A stretch of DNA of 64,000 nucleotides. Origin: Eubacterium sp. (lineage in GTDB: Bacteria; Bacillota; Clostridia; Lachnospirales; Lachnospiraceae). Shown piece by piece: positions 30,997 through 40,537 of this stretch. Position 1 is the stretch's first letter. Every line of letters begins with the position of its first letter. The translations under genes and the position numbers were made by a program. The notes beneath the pieces are model-generated. The model saw only the letters and a program-made list of their open reading frames with translations, did not search any database and was not told the DNA's origin. The DNA is taken from positions 118,543 to 182,542 of the forward strand of contig JAFVAQ010000003.1 in assembly GCA_017480495.1 (NCBI GenBank), read 5' to 3'.

Positions 30997-31033
30997 AGCC
31001 CATCCTCATAAAGAAGACGGGCTATTTCTTTTA
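30997..31033 (+). terminator. Terminator after the small HTH gene
   Basis: Imperfect hairpin with arms AGCCCATCCTC and GAAGACGGGCT followed by ATTTCTTTTATT. Confidence 0.6.
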
Positions 31034-31130
31034 TTAACACCGTAAACTAACAAGCGTACTATACATATTTTCAATGAATATGTCATTATCGTTTTTATTA
31101 TTATTCAGCAGATTTTATCTAGTTTAATAT

Positions 31131-32672
31131 CTACAAAGATTCCTTTAAGACATCCAGCGCTTCCTCAGGATCACATTCGATATCTGGCAAGATTGGTAGT
31201 TCTTCTTTACTTTCATCTACACGATGCCATTTTTTGCTGGATATTTGAAAATTAATATGTGACTCTGGAAGCTGAAAACGGGAAACCTCACCATAGCTTG
31301 CAGGCATGTTGCCACTTGCTTCTCCTACGACTTCACCAAGACCATTATCCTGTATCATCATTGCAAAGTCCATAGCTGAACTATAAGTAGAAACTGATGT
31401 AATAACATATACTTTTCCTGAAAACCCATAGCCCTTCTTCTTGTTCTTTTCAACATCTGCATCTGACTTAATGTATAACGGTCCAAGTCTAGTTTCATCA
31501 GCCCAGTCCTTTACTTCATCTGCATCGAGATAACTGATGAATTCATCTGCCACAAGTGAGCTTCCGCCAGAATTGTTTCTAAGATCCACAGCTACATTTT
31601 GAATATTCTTTTCGTGCACCTCATCAAACATTGCCGCTACAACATCTTTATAGTGCTGATTATAGGTGCAGTTATCAAGCGTCAGAACGGCCAGACTTCT
31701 CTTCTCGTCTATTTCATAACTTACGAAATCAGAAGCCCCATTACTGCTATGCAGGTCTTCTCCTGTAACAGACTCTTCATAATCCAGGTACTCCTCCATC
31801 ACGAGAAAGTCCTCTGCTGTCACTACCACATCCAAGGTCTCCCCGTCTTTCGTGAGATAACTATAGGTTATATCACCTGATGTATCTATATCCAAATATC
31901 TAAGACCTTCCAATGTAGATATTCTGTTTTTGAGAATCCTTATTCCATAGGCCTCTGTCTCATAACTAATATATCCTGGCTTCTGCTTAAGCATTTCCTC
32001 GAAGCTTATGCCATTTACGGCGACTAATGTATCCCCCGCAGACCTGTGTTCGTAGATATGCTTCATATAATGAGGTTCTAGATAATTCTCCGACACATGA
32101 GTATGTCCATCTCTCAGCAAGGAAAAGATACTTTCAAGCTCGCGGCAAAGTTCGTATCCTGTCATTGAATCCACATTTTCTATATCCTGCTTAACCTTCT
32201 CAGCCTGAGCCTCTACATCATCAGGAAGTCCGTGAAGAGTAAGTGGATGAATCTTCTTTAGATATTTCATTGCGAACTCGTAATCTTTTAACGCCTGCTC
32301 CCGGGTAAGAACTATGTTACCTGTATCTTCATTCCATGCATTATTTCTGTATGAGTTACTATTCCAATATATATTAAATTGCGTAGCCGCTACCATAAGG
32401 AGAACTATAATTATATCTAATACTGCAAAAAATATAGTTCCTACCCTAGACGGTTTTTTTTCATATTTTTTTCTTATGACAATATGAATAGTATTTACGA
32501 TTATAAGCCACACTATTGTTAGTATAAGAGCAAGGATCTCATTTATATTCATTAGATACAGATTAAGTGGAATCATTCCCAAAACCAGTATACGAACCAG
32601 AACCTTACCTATAGTTTTAAAGACAGTAAATAATTTGCTTTTCATATTTCCTTTAACCTTCTTGTGTTTCAT
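31131..32672 (-). CDS. S41-family (C-terminal processing) peptidase with N-terminal membrane domain
   Basis: The protein has 513 residues. Three membrane segments lie in residues 15-105 (VLVRILVLGMIPLNLYLM, ILALILTIVWLIIVNTI, VLDIIIVLLMVAATQF). The S41 core follows: a helical cap at 130-200, then VAVDLRNNSGGSSLVADEF, ITSVSTYSSAMDFAMMI with the likely nucleophile serine, and VGEASGNMPASYGEV. No PDZ domain is obvious. It would cleave proteins outside the membrane. An alternative start at Met10 (32645) has AAAGG just upstream. A small hairpin (CCATTAA...TTAATGG, 32694-32716) lies in the upstream region. Confidence 0.8.
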   Translation of the reverse strand: MKHKKVKGNMKSKLFTVFKTIGKVLVRILVLGMIPLNLYLMNINEILALILTIVWLIIVNTIHIVIRKKYEKKPSRVGTIFFAVLDIIIVLLMVAATQFNIYWNSNSYRNNAWNEDTGNIVLTREQALKDYEFAMKYLKKIHPLTLHGLPDDVEAQAEKVKQDIENVDSMTGYELCRELESIFSLLRDGHTHVSENYLEPHYMKHIYEHRSAGDTLVAVNGISFEEMLKQKPGYISYETEAYGIRILKNRISTLEGLRYLDIDTSGDITYSYLTKDGETLDVVVTAEDFLVMEEYLDYEESVTGEDLHSSNGASDFVSYEIDEKRSLAVLTLDNCTYNQHYKDVVAAMFDEVHEKNIQNVAVDLRNNSGGSSLVADEFISYLDADEVKDWADETRLGPLYIKSDADVEKNKKKGYGFSGKVYVITSVSTYSSAMDFAMMIQDNGLGEVVGEASGNMPASYGEVSRFQLPESHINFQISSKKWHRVDESKEELPILPDIECDPEEALDVLKESL

Positions 32673-32772
32673 TCAGTAGTTCGCCACCGGAATGCCATTA
32701 ACAGTCCGTCTTTAATGGTATTAACTCTGAATAATTATACTTGAGAATTCTGATTTAAACAAACGATATAGA

Positions 32773-32940
32773 ATGGTGTCATTGAAAAGGAGTGCCGGTA
32801 TCATAGCTCTGTCGGACGTTCTTCGTCCTGAGGCAGCAGATATGGTGAAGCGTCTAAATAATATGGGAACAAAGTCAGTTCCTGGAATCCTGACACCAAC
32901 CACAGGTGCACTGGTTCATAATGCTGGCTCGTGCTTTGCA
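32773..32940 (+). pseudogene. Internally deleted remnant of a heavy-metal P-type ATPase
   Basis: The frame reads GIIALSDVLRPEAADMVKRL, matching the hinge region before the ATPase P-domain GDN motif, and then jumps to ILTPTTGALVHNAGS, matching the extreme C-terminal membrane segment. The roughly 150 residues that should lie between, and the whole N-terminus, are absent. It ends against the tRNA gene on the opposite strand. A second metal-transporter remnant (ZIP) lies 4 kb away. Confidence 0.65.
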
Positions 32941-32948
32941 CAAAAAAA

Positions 32949-33022
32949 TCGGTGCGACAGGATTTGAACCTGCGACCCCGGCGTCCCGAACGCCGTGCTC
33001 TACCAAACTGAGCCACGCACCG
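32949..33022 (-). tRNA. tRNA-Pro (anticodon CGG)
   Basis: The 74-base minus-strand cloverleaf has acceptor stem CGGTGCG/CGCACCG with C1-G72 as expected for proline and discriminator A. The anticodon stem CGGCG/CGCCG holds loop TTCGGGA, anticodon CGG. The T-arm is GCAGG-TTCAAAT-CCTGT. CCA is not encoded; a run of T follows. Confidence 0.95.
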
Positions 33023-33117
33023 ATTTACATCTTTAGACAGGTAAATGCTGTATTCATCACTTAACCTCCTCATCACTAAGAGTAGTAGTATATCAAAATT
33101 AAACCTATTATAACAGG

Positions 33118-34224
33118 CTATAGTGATTTAGAGGCTTCATTTAGCAGTTTTTCCACAAGCTCTTTTTTCTCATACAAAACACAGCCACCCTCATGAGTAT
33201 CTTTGAGGATATCGCCAGCTCTGAGCGCCATAAAAAGAGGCGAATTCAGCGCATCTCTAAGGGGCTTATCCTTTATATTCACATCGGAATATGGAGAAAA
33301 TGGACATGGTTCAGCTCCACCGTGTGAATTAATATGAAAGAAGCCTCTGCCTGCCGCAACACATCCACCGGAATTTTTCTCATCTCCAGGAAATGAAATA
33401 TAAACCATCTCCGGATGCGAATTTCGAAGACGACTGATTTCAGCCGCAAGATACTCTCTATCTTCATCTCCCGGCGCCAGATATGCACTGTCATCTGATA
33501 CCGGAACATATTCAACGAATATAACCACCTTGCAACCACGATCTGAAAGCTTATTTAGAAAGCTCTCCGTCGTAACTTCCCTTATATTCTGCGTAGTCAC
33601 AGTTACGGAAGCACCAAATATAAGACCGTGTTCATGAAGCTTATTCATATTAGAGATAAGGTGATCATATATACCTTCTCCACGCCTTGCATCCGTGACT
33701 TCTCTTTCTCCTTCAATACTGATGATTGGAAGAAGATTCCTGCTCTTATCAAACATTTCCAGATATTTCCCATCTACGAAAGTTCCATTAGTAAATATCG
33801 GAAAAAGGATATCTGGTGTCTCTGCCGCTGCAGTTATAACATCTCGCCTTAGCATAGGCTCGCCACCTGCAAGAAGGATAAAGCTTATTCCAAGCTCATC
33901 TGCCTCCTTGAAAATCCTGCCCCACTCCTCAGCTGTCAGCTGTGCCACAGGTTCAGAATCCACTGTAGCATTATTACATCTCGAATAGCATCCTGCACAG
34001 TGAAGATTGCATTTGCTTGTAATGCTCGCAATAAGAAACGGAGGTATGTGTTCCCCCCTAGCTTCCGCTTTCTTTCTCTTCCTGGATGACGCCTTACTGG
34101 CCGCGGCAAACTTCACCATAAAAGCACTTTCTCTTGGATCCTTAAGTGTTGCTTTTAATGCATCCGACACTACACGCTCCACACCCTTAGTCATATATTC
34201 CTGAATATCAAACTTTTCATCCAT
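33118..34224 (-). CDS. Radical SAM/SPASM-type protein
   Basis: The protein has 368 residues. The radical SAM cluster motif is CNLHCAGC at about residue 75, followed by LLAGGEPMLR and FTNGTFVD. The C-terminal part (GGCVAAGRGFFHINSHGG, EPCPFSPYSDVNIKD, HEGGC) has extra cysteines as in SPASM-type auxiliary-cluster domains. Such enzymes modify peptides or proteins or make cofactors. No precursor peptide gene was recognised next to it. It appears to be a single-gene unit. Confidence 0.85.
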   Translation of the reverse strand: MDEKFDIQEYMTKGVERVVSDALKATLKDPRESAFMVKFAAASKASSRKRKKAEARGEHIPPFLIASITSKCNLHCAGCYSRCNNATVDSEPVAQLTAEEWGRIFKEADELGISFILLAGGEPMLRRDVITAAAETPDILFPIFTNGTFVDGKYLEMFDKSRNLLPIISIEGEREVTDARRGEGIYDHLISNMNKLHEHGLIFGASVTVTTQNIREVTTESFLNKLSDRGCKVVIFVEYVPVSDDSAYLAPGDEDREYLAAEISRLRNSHPEMVYISFPGDEKNSGGCVAAGRGFFHINSHGGAEPCPFSPYSDVNIKDKPLRDALNSPLFMALRAGDILKDTHEGGCVLYEKKELVEKLLNEASKSL

Positions 34225-34302
34225 AGCTTTAATCCTCTATTCAATTTCAATTTATCTTTTGCACTATTATATTTTGCACAATCTATTCTGTCAAGAAAAA
34301 TA

Positions 34303-34540
34303 CGACCAGCTAATAAGTGTGAAAGTACGTACAAAGTCCTTTCCCTTTTCAGGATACTCACAAACATATATCCTATAATTGATTACGGAAGCGAGGGAGC
34401 CTATAAGTGAGCAGAGTCCGGCTGTATCAGCACCATAGATAAGCCCTGCTCAGCACGCCACTTATTGAAGGATTAGCCACAATGGAGGAAGAGATTCTGA
34501 GGACTGCCAAAGGGCATCAAAAGGGAACCACATATACTCA
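34303..34540 (+). ncRNA. Candidate structured non-coding RNA
   Basis: This gene-free 400-bp interval folds strikingly. Its central hairpin spans 34403-34465 with stems ATAAGT/ACTTAT, GAGCAG/CTGCTC, GGCT/AGCC and TATC/GATA. ATCCT (34370-34374) can pair with AGGAT (34469-34473). TTCCCTTTT (34341-34349) pairs perfectly with AAAAGGGAA (34519-34527). AGTCCT (34335-34340) matches AGGACT (34500-34505), which would make a pseudoknot. TGTCAA (34290-34295) and TAATAA at 34311 could be a promoter. I could not match it to a family; 6S-like and raiA-like RNAs are possibilities by size and complexity only. No terminator is obvious, so it could also be the 5' leader of the lipoprotein gene. Confidence 0.5.
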
Positions 34541-34646
34541 CTAATCTTAGTAAATATTTAAAGACTTATTAAGGAAAAGATATTATAATAATTAGTGTTT
34601 AGAATGTATAATATTAATTATTTTGTAACCAGTGAAGGGAGAAACT

Positions 34647-35150
34647 ATGAAAAAAATTACCAGAGTCTGCCTAATAGCTATGGCACTTGCATTTATCCTT
34701 ACAGGATGTGGCTCGTATGTACCAGAGGATTGGGCAACAGAAAACATCAACTACTACAAGGTGGGCTTCAAGGATCAGTGGAAGCACGAGGATGCGGACT
34801 ATAACATTTGTCCGGAAATGAAGGACCCAAAAAACAAGTTTGGTTATCTACTGGTTGATCTCGACGGAGACGGCGGAGATGAGCTCCTGATTGGAATCAT
34901 CGATGATGCTAAGGAGACCAAGTTCTGCGATCTCATTATTTACCACAAGGATTTTGGACCAACACGTTCCTTTGCATGCGGCGACGATTATTATTTCTAT
35001 CTGTGTGCAGGAAATGTAATCAAGATGGAGTCTTGGCGTGGTTCGGAAACTGAAATTAGTTATATGAAATACGATTCGAGCGAGAATTCATTTCCTATAA
35101 TCGAGTCGGATGCTATGCCAAAGAAGTTTGATTTGATTCCGTTGAACTAA
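34647..35150 (+). CDS. Small lipoprotein with Asp-rich calcium-site-like loop
   Basis: 167 residues from ATG 34647, chosen for AAGGGAG upstream and a standard signal start MKKITRVCLIAMALAFILTG. The lipobox is LTGCGS. The mature part has VDLDGDGGDELLIGI, which resembles EF-hand or FG-GAP calcium loops, and otherwise no known domain. It lies 100 bases downstream of the candidate structured RNA. Function unknown. Confidence 0.75.
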   Translation: MKKITRVCLIAMALAFILTGCGSYVPEDWATENINYYKVGFKDQWKHEDADYNICPEMKDPKNKFGYLLVDLDGDGGDELLIGIIDDAKETKFCDLIIYHKDFGPTRSFACGDDYYFYLCAGNVIKMESWRGSETEISYMKYDSSENSFPIIESDAMPKKFDLIPLN

Positions 35151-35164
35151 ATGGCGAGCAAAAA

Positions 35165-35267
35165 TAGGGACGGTTCTGATTTACTCATTCACTTACGAGA
35201 ACAAGTAAATCAGAACCGTCCCATTTTGCTCACCTATATGTGCAAAACAGAAACGTCCCTATTTGCA
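35165..35267. repeat. Dispersed AACCGTCCC repeats, one as a perfect 19-bp inverted pair
   Basis: GGGACGGTTCTGATTTACT (35167-35185) and its exact complement (35204-35222) form a long hairpin. A third unit (TGCAAAACAGAAACGTCCC, then TATTTGCA) follows at 35241-35267. They separate two convergent genes. Confidence 0.85.
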
Positions 35268-35271
35268 TAGT

Positions 35272-38200
35272 TTAGTGGTGTGGGGCGCGATTCTGCTGCG
35301 CTCTTTCGAGAGCCTGCTTGTAGTTCTTAGCTGCAGCTTTCATAACATCTTCGCTCATAGCCACACGGTTTACGACACCTTCCACGGTTTCGTTATTCTT
35401 AACGCGAAGGGCATTCTTTCTAACGAGGTAATTCTTTACGTTATCTACCATCTGGTCATATGCAGCCTTGCCTTCTTCTACGTTTCCGTAAGTAGCAAGG
35501 TTATTCGCAAAGGATCTATCATTAGGATTATTAAGTATTCTAAGAGTTATGATTTCAGCCACACCCTTGTAGGTGTCATTCCAGAAAGGTTCCATATCTC
35601 TGAGCCCAGTATTACGTTCATTGAATTCCTGCTGAGCAGTTGCACCGTAACCTCTATACTCATCAAACCTTTCTCTGTAAGCGGCGCGATTCTGCTGAGT
35701 CTTCTCCTCAACCTTGAGCCACTCGCTCATACCATTATTCGCGTGAGTCTGCATGAATTTCTTGAAGGTAGAATTCTTTGCAAGCGCTTCGTACTCTCTC
35801 TTAAATGTATCTGGTGTGAACTCTCTCACTGCAGCCTCTGCCTGAGCCTTTGTAACTCCTGGCCTATGAACCTTATCAAGGAACTTCTTAGCCATCAGAT
35901 ATTTAGCCTTATCAACTATGCTCTCATTTGGCTTAATTGTCAGATAATGATCTACAGGAAGTGTAGCTCCGTAGCTATTAGCCATAGTCTTTGTATACTT
36001 TGATATATAATTGCGCATCTTGAGCTGTGCCCTGGAAAGATCCATCTGCTCTGTAAAGTTAACCCCCGGAGTTGCCTCAGCTGCTATAGTTGGATACCAA
36101 CCTGCAAACTCGTCAGCCTTTTCCTTTACAGCCTTCAGATTTTCATTTCCATATGCCACATTCTCCTCATTTGAAATGATACAAGTCCTTGTTCTCATAT
36201 CTTCATAAGCATTCATGACAACCGGCATTTTATTGATAAGATTCTCTGACATCTTGAGACGAACATCACCTCTCTCAGTTCCCTTAAGTCCGAAGAATCC
36301 AAAATGTGTTCCGAAGTAGCTGCAAGCTGTTCTATATACATTCATCATAGAAGCCTTGACTACTTCTGGTCTTGTATTTTCATTATTCAGATTTTCAAGT
36401 AATGCATTTATGCTTTCTGTTAGTCTCTGATAAAGTCTAGAACCTTCTCGTTCTTCAGAACCAAAGTTCTTTGTCTGATCATCCTGTGTAGCAATCAGTC
36501 TATTCTTTATTCCATTTAGATAGTACTTAATTCCATTAACACCCTTAGTGTAATTATTCTTTGCAGAAATGAAATTCTTAATTCTCTGTCTACCAGGATT
36601 GTTATGACCTTCTGGACGATTTTGATCTTCCGGAAGAATTGGTTCATTTATAACTGGAACCTGTACAGGTGCCTGTGCTGGAGGCATAGGAATTCTATTA
36701 ACCGGATCCAGCATTTGCATAGCATCCGCATCGTTCTGGATATTATTATTAATCTCTACAGGAATCTCATTATTAATTACGTTATTAATTTCGTCAGGAA
36801 TATCTTCTCTTACATCTTCTGGAATGAAATTCTCCTGTTCATTCTCCTGTTTATCCTGTTTTATAGGCTCATCCTTCTTGATAGCTCCAAGTCTTGCAAG
36901 GTTCTTTTCGATTTCCTTCTGCTCATCCAGAAGCTTCTTTCTGTCAGCCCCGAAACTATTAAGTGCTGTGTACATGTGTGGAGGAATATTCTTGTCGGTA
37001 AACTTCTCTAAAACTCTCTCTATATTTTCAATATAGCCTCGATTTTCGTCTAGCTTAACCTGTACAGCCGCCTGTCTTATCTTCCGATATTCAGGATCAT
37101 TCTTTTGCTCGTTTTCTTTACGTTCCTGCTCTTCTTTTTGCTTTCTTTCCTGTTCTTTTGCGAGTCTCTCGTCTCTCTTCTTATCGAATTCAGCTGCCTT
37201 TTCTTCTATTTCCTTTCTGAAGGCATCCTTATTCTGCTCGAATTCTTCTCTATATTCTCTGTCTAACTCCTCGTCATCTTTTTCATTCTCATCATTCTCT
37301 TCATTCTTTGCAGGAGCTTCATCAGCGATCTCATCATCTTCTACATCCTCGAGGCCTTCTTCAACCTCTCCGATATCCTCCATCTTCACCTTTTTTACCT
37401 TAGGAGCCGGAATCTTGTATGGAGCTCTAAGATCGATAAGTGAGTTAGGAATCTTAAGATCATAGTGAAGTAGCATTTCATTATTCTGATCAGCAATAGC
37501 TTTATATAAAACCTTAGTCTTTTCAGATTTTCTAGCAATCGTATGTAAAATGATTACCTTGCGGAACTTCATAGCAAGCGCGTCAATAGCCTTGCTCTTC
37601 TGGGCATTAGTCATATTCTGATCATTCTGTCCATTAATGATATTCTGAGCAGCCCAAAATGCTGTAGACATTACATTTCCATTTTCAGTTAATACCTCAA
37701 ATGCATCTGTCGGATCATCGGCACGCTTGTTGCCCATGAAATCTACTTCATCGCCCACCAGTTCTTTAAAATGATTTACTAGAGGAGCCATTGTATCATC
37801 GAAGAGATTAGTAGCTACTTCGAGCTCTTCTGGAGAAAGTGCTTCAAGTTCTTCCTGAGTCAGATCCCTGGTATTCTTTTCGTTACTATTGAAAGGCAGA
37901 CTTCCGATAGATTTTCTGTCGATTTTCTGAATGAGAAGGTTATACTTAGTAACCTCTTCCACCAGCTGCTTCTGAGACTCATCCTCCAGGAATACCTTTT
38001 CTTTATTACGAGCTTTGTCTCTTTCCTTGATTCTAGCTTCGAACTCAGCCTTATTAAACTCCACTTCCTTCTGAGGAGCCTCTGCAACTGGTTCTGGTGC
38101 CTTCTCAGGCTTTACAAGCATATCGCCCTGCTTCAGCTCATCCAGCTCCTTCTGGAACATTTCATTTTCCTTGAAATTCTCGAACCTAGGAGTGTAAAGT

Positions 38201-40311
38201 ATATGCTGCTTAGGATTTCTAAGAGCCTGAAGAGCAAGTGCTTTTGCATACTGCACTTCTTCTGCTGGTCCGATATTATCATCAAAGGAGCAAATATTTC
38301 TTACATACTCAACCAGATTCACATATTCAGCATTTGGATTGAGCTTGATTTTCATATCATGAACGATACTCTTGCGAGGATCTCTACCATGGTCTCCAAC
38401 CTCTCCTTCATCAGCAATCTCAACCTCAATAAAAAGCTTATCGAAAAGTGCCGATATTCTTTGTAGCTCATCCTTGTTGATATCATCATAAGAAAGCATT
38501 ACATCTCTAGTATCTGGACTGAAAGTAGTAAATTTTTCAGCCTCAACAAAACTAAACTCATTTGCTGCTCTCTTAAATCCATTCTCAACTAACTTTTTGT
38601 ATCTCTTTGCATCTTCCAGCTTTTTCTGGAATTTTGCTATTTTCTTACGACGCTTTTCCTCCTGAATAGCATTATTCTTATCAAGCCACTGCTGTGGTGG
38701 CTGACTCTTATTCACCTCTGCGAAAAATTTGTAATTTTGAGGATATAAACCTCCCACTCTCTTATTAAACTGAATTCCTACTTTTCTATCTGGAGAAGCA
38801 ATTGCACGGAGAATATTGATTTTAATCATAGTACTCTCTCCGTTCGCTCCATTAGTGAGCTTATTAATTTCCTGTACTCTGTCCTCTCCTAACTCTTCAT
38901 TTAATCCCTGTGGACGACTTCTCCACTTATCTCTTTCATTTTTGGTGAATTCCCCTACATATACAAATTTATTTGGATTACTTATATCAGAAATCTTAAA
39001 CTCGCTTAAATATATACCTGTTCTAGCGCGAAAATTAGGGAACATTTTATTGAAAAGCTTAAGAGCCTCATCAACATTTTCCTTAGTAAGATTCTTATAC
39101 AGGCTAATTCCATCATCTTCAAAAGTTTCAGGAGCACAAACCTTTAGGTCATATATCGAAGTATTGTCATCAACATGAATTCTTCTCTCATATTCTTGCT
39201 TGACTGCCAGTTCTGTATGGTCAGAATTAGGCATAATGCCATTTTTTCCATTGATAGCAATATTATTCACATCTTTGTTATGAACATATACTTTGCCTGC
39301 TGTTAGATCAAAAGTATTATTATAAATAACTACAGGAGGATCATTATTTATAAAAGAATTTAATACAAAAGCTTCTACTACCTTCTGAACATTCTCTGGG
39401 TTTTTTTCTACAGAAATCTCGAAGTTCTTATCACCCTTTTCTACCTTTTTTCTAATACATGATCGATCCTCTGAAGGTTTCTTAAAATCAAATGTCTTAA
39501 CATGGAAACTATCATATACCCTTTTATTTACAAGGCCCTCATGTTCTAAATATGCACCAAATATTTTCTGGAACTCAACATGAGCCTTATCAAGCTCTTC
39601 CTGTGTAAGAGACTTAGAATCAAATGGCTTGTCCTTGAATCTCTGCACGAAAGAAAGTGCCTCAACACCCTTCTTATCTGCATTTTTTATATCATCTATT
39701 ATTTTCGGTAAAGCATCATTATATTCCCTCTTATAATTTTCGAGCCCCTCTTTATATGCCTGTGTCTCAGGAATCCTATTGATTTCATTATGAAGTCTAC
39801 CTGGCTTAGCTCCAAATCTTTTGTCATAATAATAAATACGACTATTATGAAGCGCAAAAAGAATCGCGGCTTTAGTATATTTTTCCACAACTGCTTTGTC
39901 TGTAATCCCGCGTTCACTTAACTGTTTTTCAACTATCTGAGAATAGGATTCTTCCTCTCTGTAGTCTGTAAATTTACTAATATCAAATGCCTTTAGCTCA
40001 GAAAGGTCTGAAAAGTTTGTATCAAAGATATTTACGCACTTATCTAATTCCGCAGGAGAAACCATATCGATATGAAAATCTTTTCTAATATACTTATATC
40101 CCAATAAATCTAACTGATAGATCTCACCCATATTCTCGTTGGTTTTATTCTTATAATGCGCATCTATTTTTTCATAGACAGCCATGATATCCTCTTTTGT
40201 GATATCTGGCTCCTTTGGGGCATTTTCTTCTTTTATCTCATTTGTGTCCTTTATCTCATTTGTCTCTTTTGCCTCATTCTCTACTATCTTGTTTTCCTCG
40301 AAATCTTTCAT
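35272..40311 (-). CDS. Giant cytoplasmic repeat protein of unknown function
   Basis: The protein has 1679 residues, no signal peptide and no membrane segment. The N-terminus is acidic and repetitive (ETNEIKDTNEIKEEN). About five diverged units follow, each opening with a helix like ELDKCVNIFDTNFSDL, VDEALKLFNKMFPNF, ELQRISALFDKLFIEV or ELEVATNLFDDTMAPL. Each closes with a hydrophobic helix such as AAILFALHNSRIYYYDKRFG or ALALQALRNPKQHILYTPRF. Residues of about 1010-1150 are a highly charged coiled coil. A Pro-rich linker (PPAQAPVQVPVINEPI) leads to a 400-residue helical C-terminal domain. No enzyme motif was found. It is monocistronic. Confidence 0.7.
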   Translation of the reverse strand: MKDFEENKIVENEAKETNEIKDTNEIKEENAPKEPDITKEDIMAVYEKIDAHYKNKTNENMGEIYQLDLLGYKYIRKDFHIDMVSPAELDKCVNIFDTNFSDLSELKAFDISKFTDYREEESYSQIVEKQLSERGITDKAVVEKYTKAAILFALHNSRIYYYDKRFGAKPGRLHNEINRIPETQAYKEGLENYKREYNDALPKIIDDIKNADKKGVEALSFVQRFKDKPFDSKSLTQEELDKAHVEFQKIFGAYLEHEGLVNKRVYDSFHVKTFDFKKPSEDRSCIRKKVEKGDKNFEISVEKNPENVQKVVEAFVLNSFINNDPPVVIYNNTFDLTAGKVYVHNKDVNNIAINGKNGIMPNSDHTELAVKQEYERRIHVDDNTSIYDLKVCAPETFEDDGISLYKNLTKENVDEALKLFNKMFPNFRARTGIYLSEFKISDISNPNKFVYVGEFTKNERDKWRSRPQGLNEELGEDRVQEINKLTNGANGESTMIKINILRAIASPDRKVGIQFNKRVGGLYPQNYKFFAEVNKSQPPQQWLDKNNAIQEEKRRKKIAKFQKKLEDAKRYKKLVENGFKRAANEFSFVEAEKFTTFSPDTRDVMLSYDDINKDELQRISALFDKLFIEVEIADEGEVGDHGRDPRKSIVHDMKIKLNPNAEYVNLVEYVRNICSFDDNIGPAEEVQYAKALALQALRNPKQHILYTPRFENFKENEMFQKELDELKQGDMLVKPEKAPEPVAEAPQKEVEFNKAEFEARIKERDKARNKEKVFLEDESQKQLVEEVTKYNLLIQKIDRKSIGSLPFNSNEKNTRDLTQEELEALSPEELEVATNLFDDTMAPLVNHFKELVGDEVDFMGNKRADDPTDAFEVLTENGNVMSTAFWAAQNIINGQNDQNMTNAQKSKAIDALAMKFRKVIILHTIARKSEKTKVLYKAIADQNNEMLLHYDLKIPNSLIDLRAPYKIPAPKVKKVKMEDIGEVEEGLEDVEDDEIADEAPAKNEENDENEKDDEELDREYREEFEQNKDAFRKEIEEKAAEFDKKRDERLAKEQERKQKEEQERKENEQKNDPEYRKIRQAAVQVKLDENRGYIENIERVLEKFTDKNIPPHMYTALNSFGADRKKLLDEQKEIEKNLARLGAIKKDEPIKQDKQENEQENFIPEDVREDIPDEINNVINNEIPVEINNNIQNDADAMQMLDPVNRIPMPPAQAPVQVPVINEPILPEDQNRPEGHNNPGRQRIKNFISAKNNYTKGVNGIKYYLNGIKNRLIATQDDQTKNFGSEEREGSRLYQRLTESINALLENLNNENTRPEVVKASMMNVYRTACSYFGTHFGFFGLKGTERGDVRLKMSENLINKMPVVMNAYEDMRTRTCIISNEENVAYGNENLKAVKEKADEFAGWYPTIAAEATPGVNFTEQMDLSRAQLKMRNYISKYTKTMANSYGATLPVDHYLTIKPNESIVDKAKYLMAKKFLDKVHRPGVTKAQAEAAVREFTPDTFKREYEALAKNSTFKKFMQTHANNGMSEWLKVEEKTQQNRAAYRERFDEYRGYGATAQQEFNERNTGLRDMEPFWNDTYKGVAEIITLRILNNPNDRSFANNLATYGNVEEGKAAYDQMVDNVKNYLVRKNALRVKNNETVEGVVNRVAMSEDVMKAAAKNYKQALERAQQNRAPHH

Positions 40312-40430
40312 AGCGCCTCTCCTTTTATATTATCTCCATTCTTCGCTACGCTCAGAAGGACTGTTTTACATTTACACGTATATTCTACAATACAAAACGC
40401 AACAAAAGGGCAACAAATAATTGAAAAAAT

Positions 40431-40534
40431 ATGCAAATAGGGACGGTTCTCTTTTGCATATATGCAAATAGGGACGGTTCTCTTTTGCACATATGCAAAA
40501 CAGAAACGTCCCTATTTACTCATTATTTACTCAT
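40431..40534. repeat. Cluster of three dispersed AACCGTCCC repeats
   Basis: Two direct copies (TGCAAATAGGGACGGTTCT, then CTTTTGCA, at about 40432-40458 and 40462-40489) and one inverted copy with GAAACGTCCC (40492-40523). Arms TGCAAA/TTTGCA pair in each. Confidence 0.85.
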
Positions 40535-40537
40535 GGG

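Noticed and set aside
34303-34540. Assignment as 6S RNA, tmRNA, RNase P or T-box leader
   Set aside because: None of the family-defining sequences that I can recall (for example the T-box TGG motif or the RNase P core) is present, so it was left unassigned.
35263-36003. Plus-strand frame of 246 codons at the end of the giant gene
   Set aside because: Antisense to the coiled-coil C-terminal region, with no ribosome binding site.
40431-40534. Possible CRISPR or attachment site cluster
   Set aside because: Units are palindromic, differently oriented and dispersed through the window, which fits REP-like elements.
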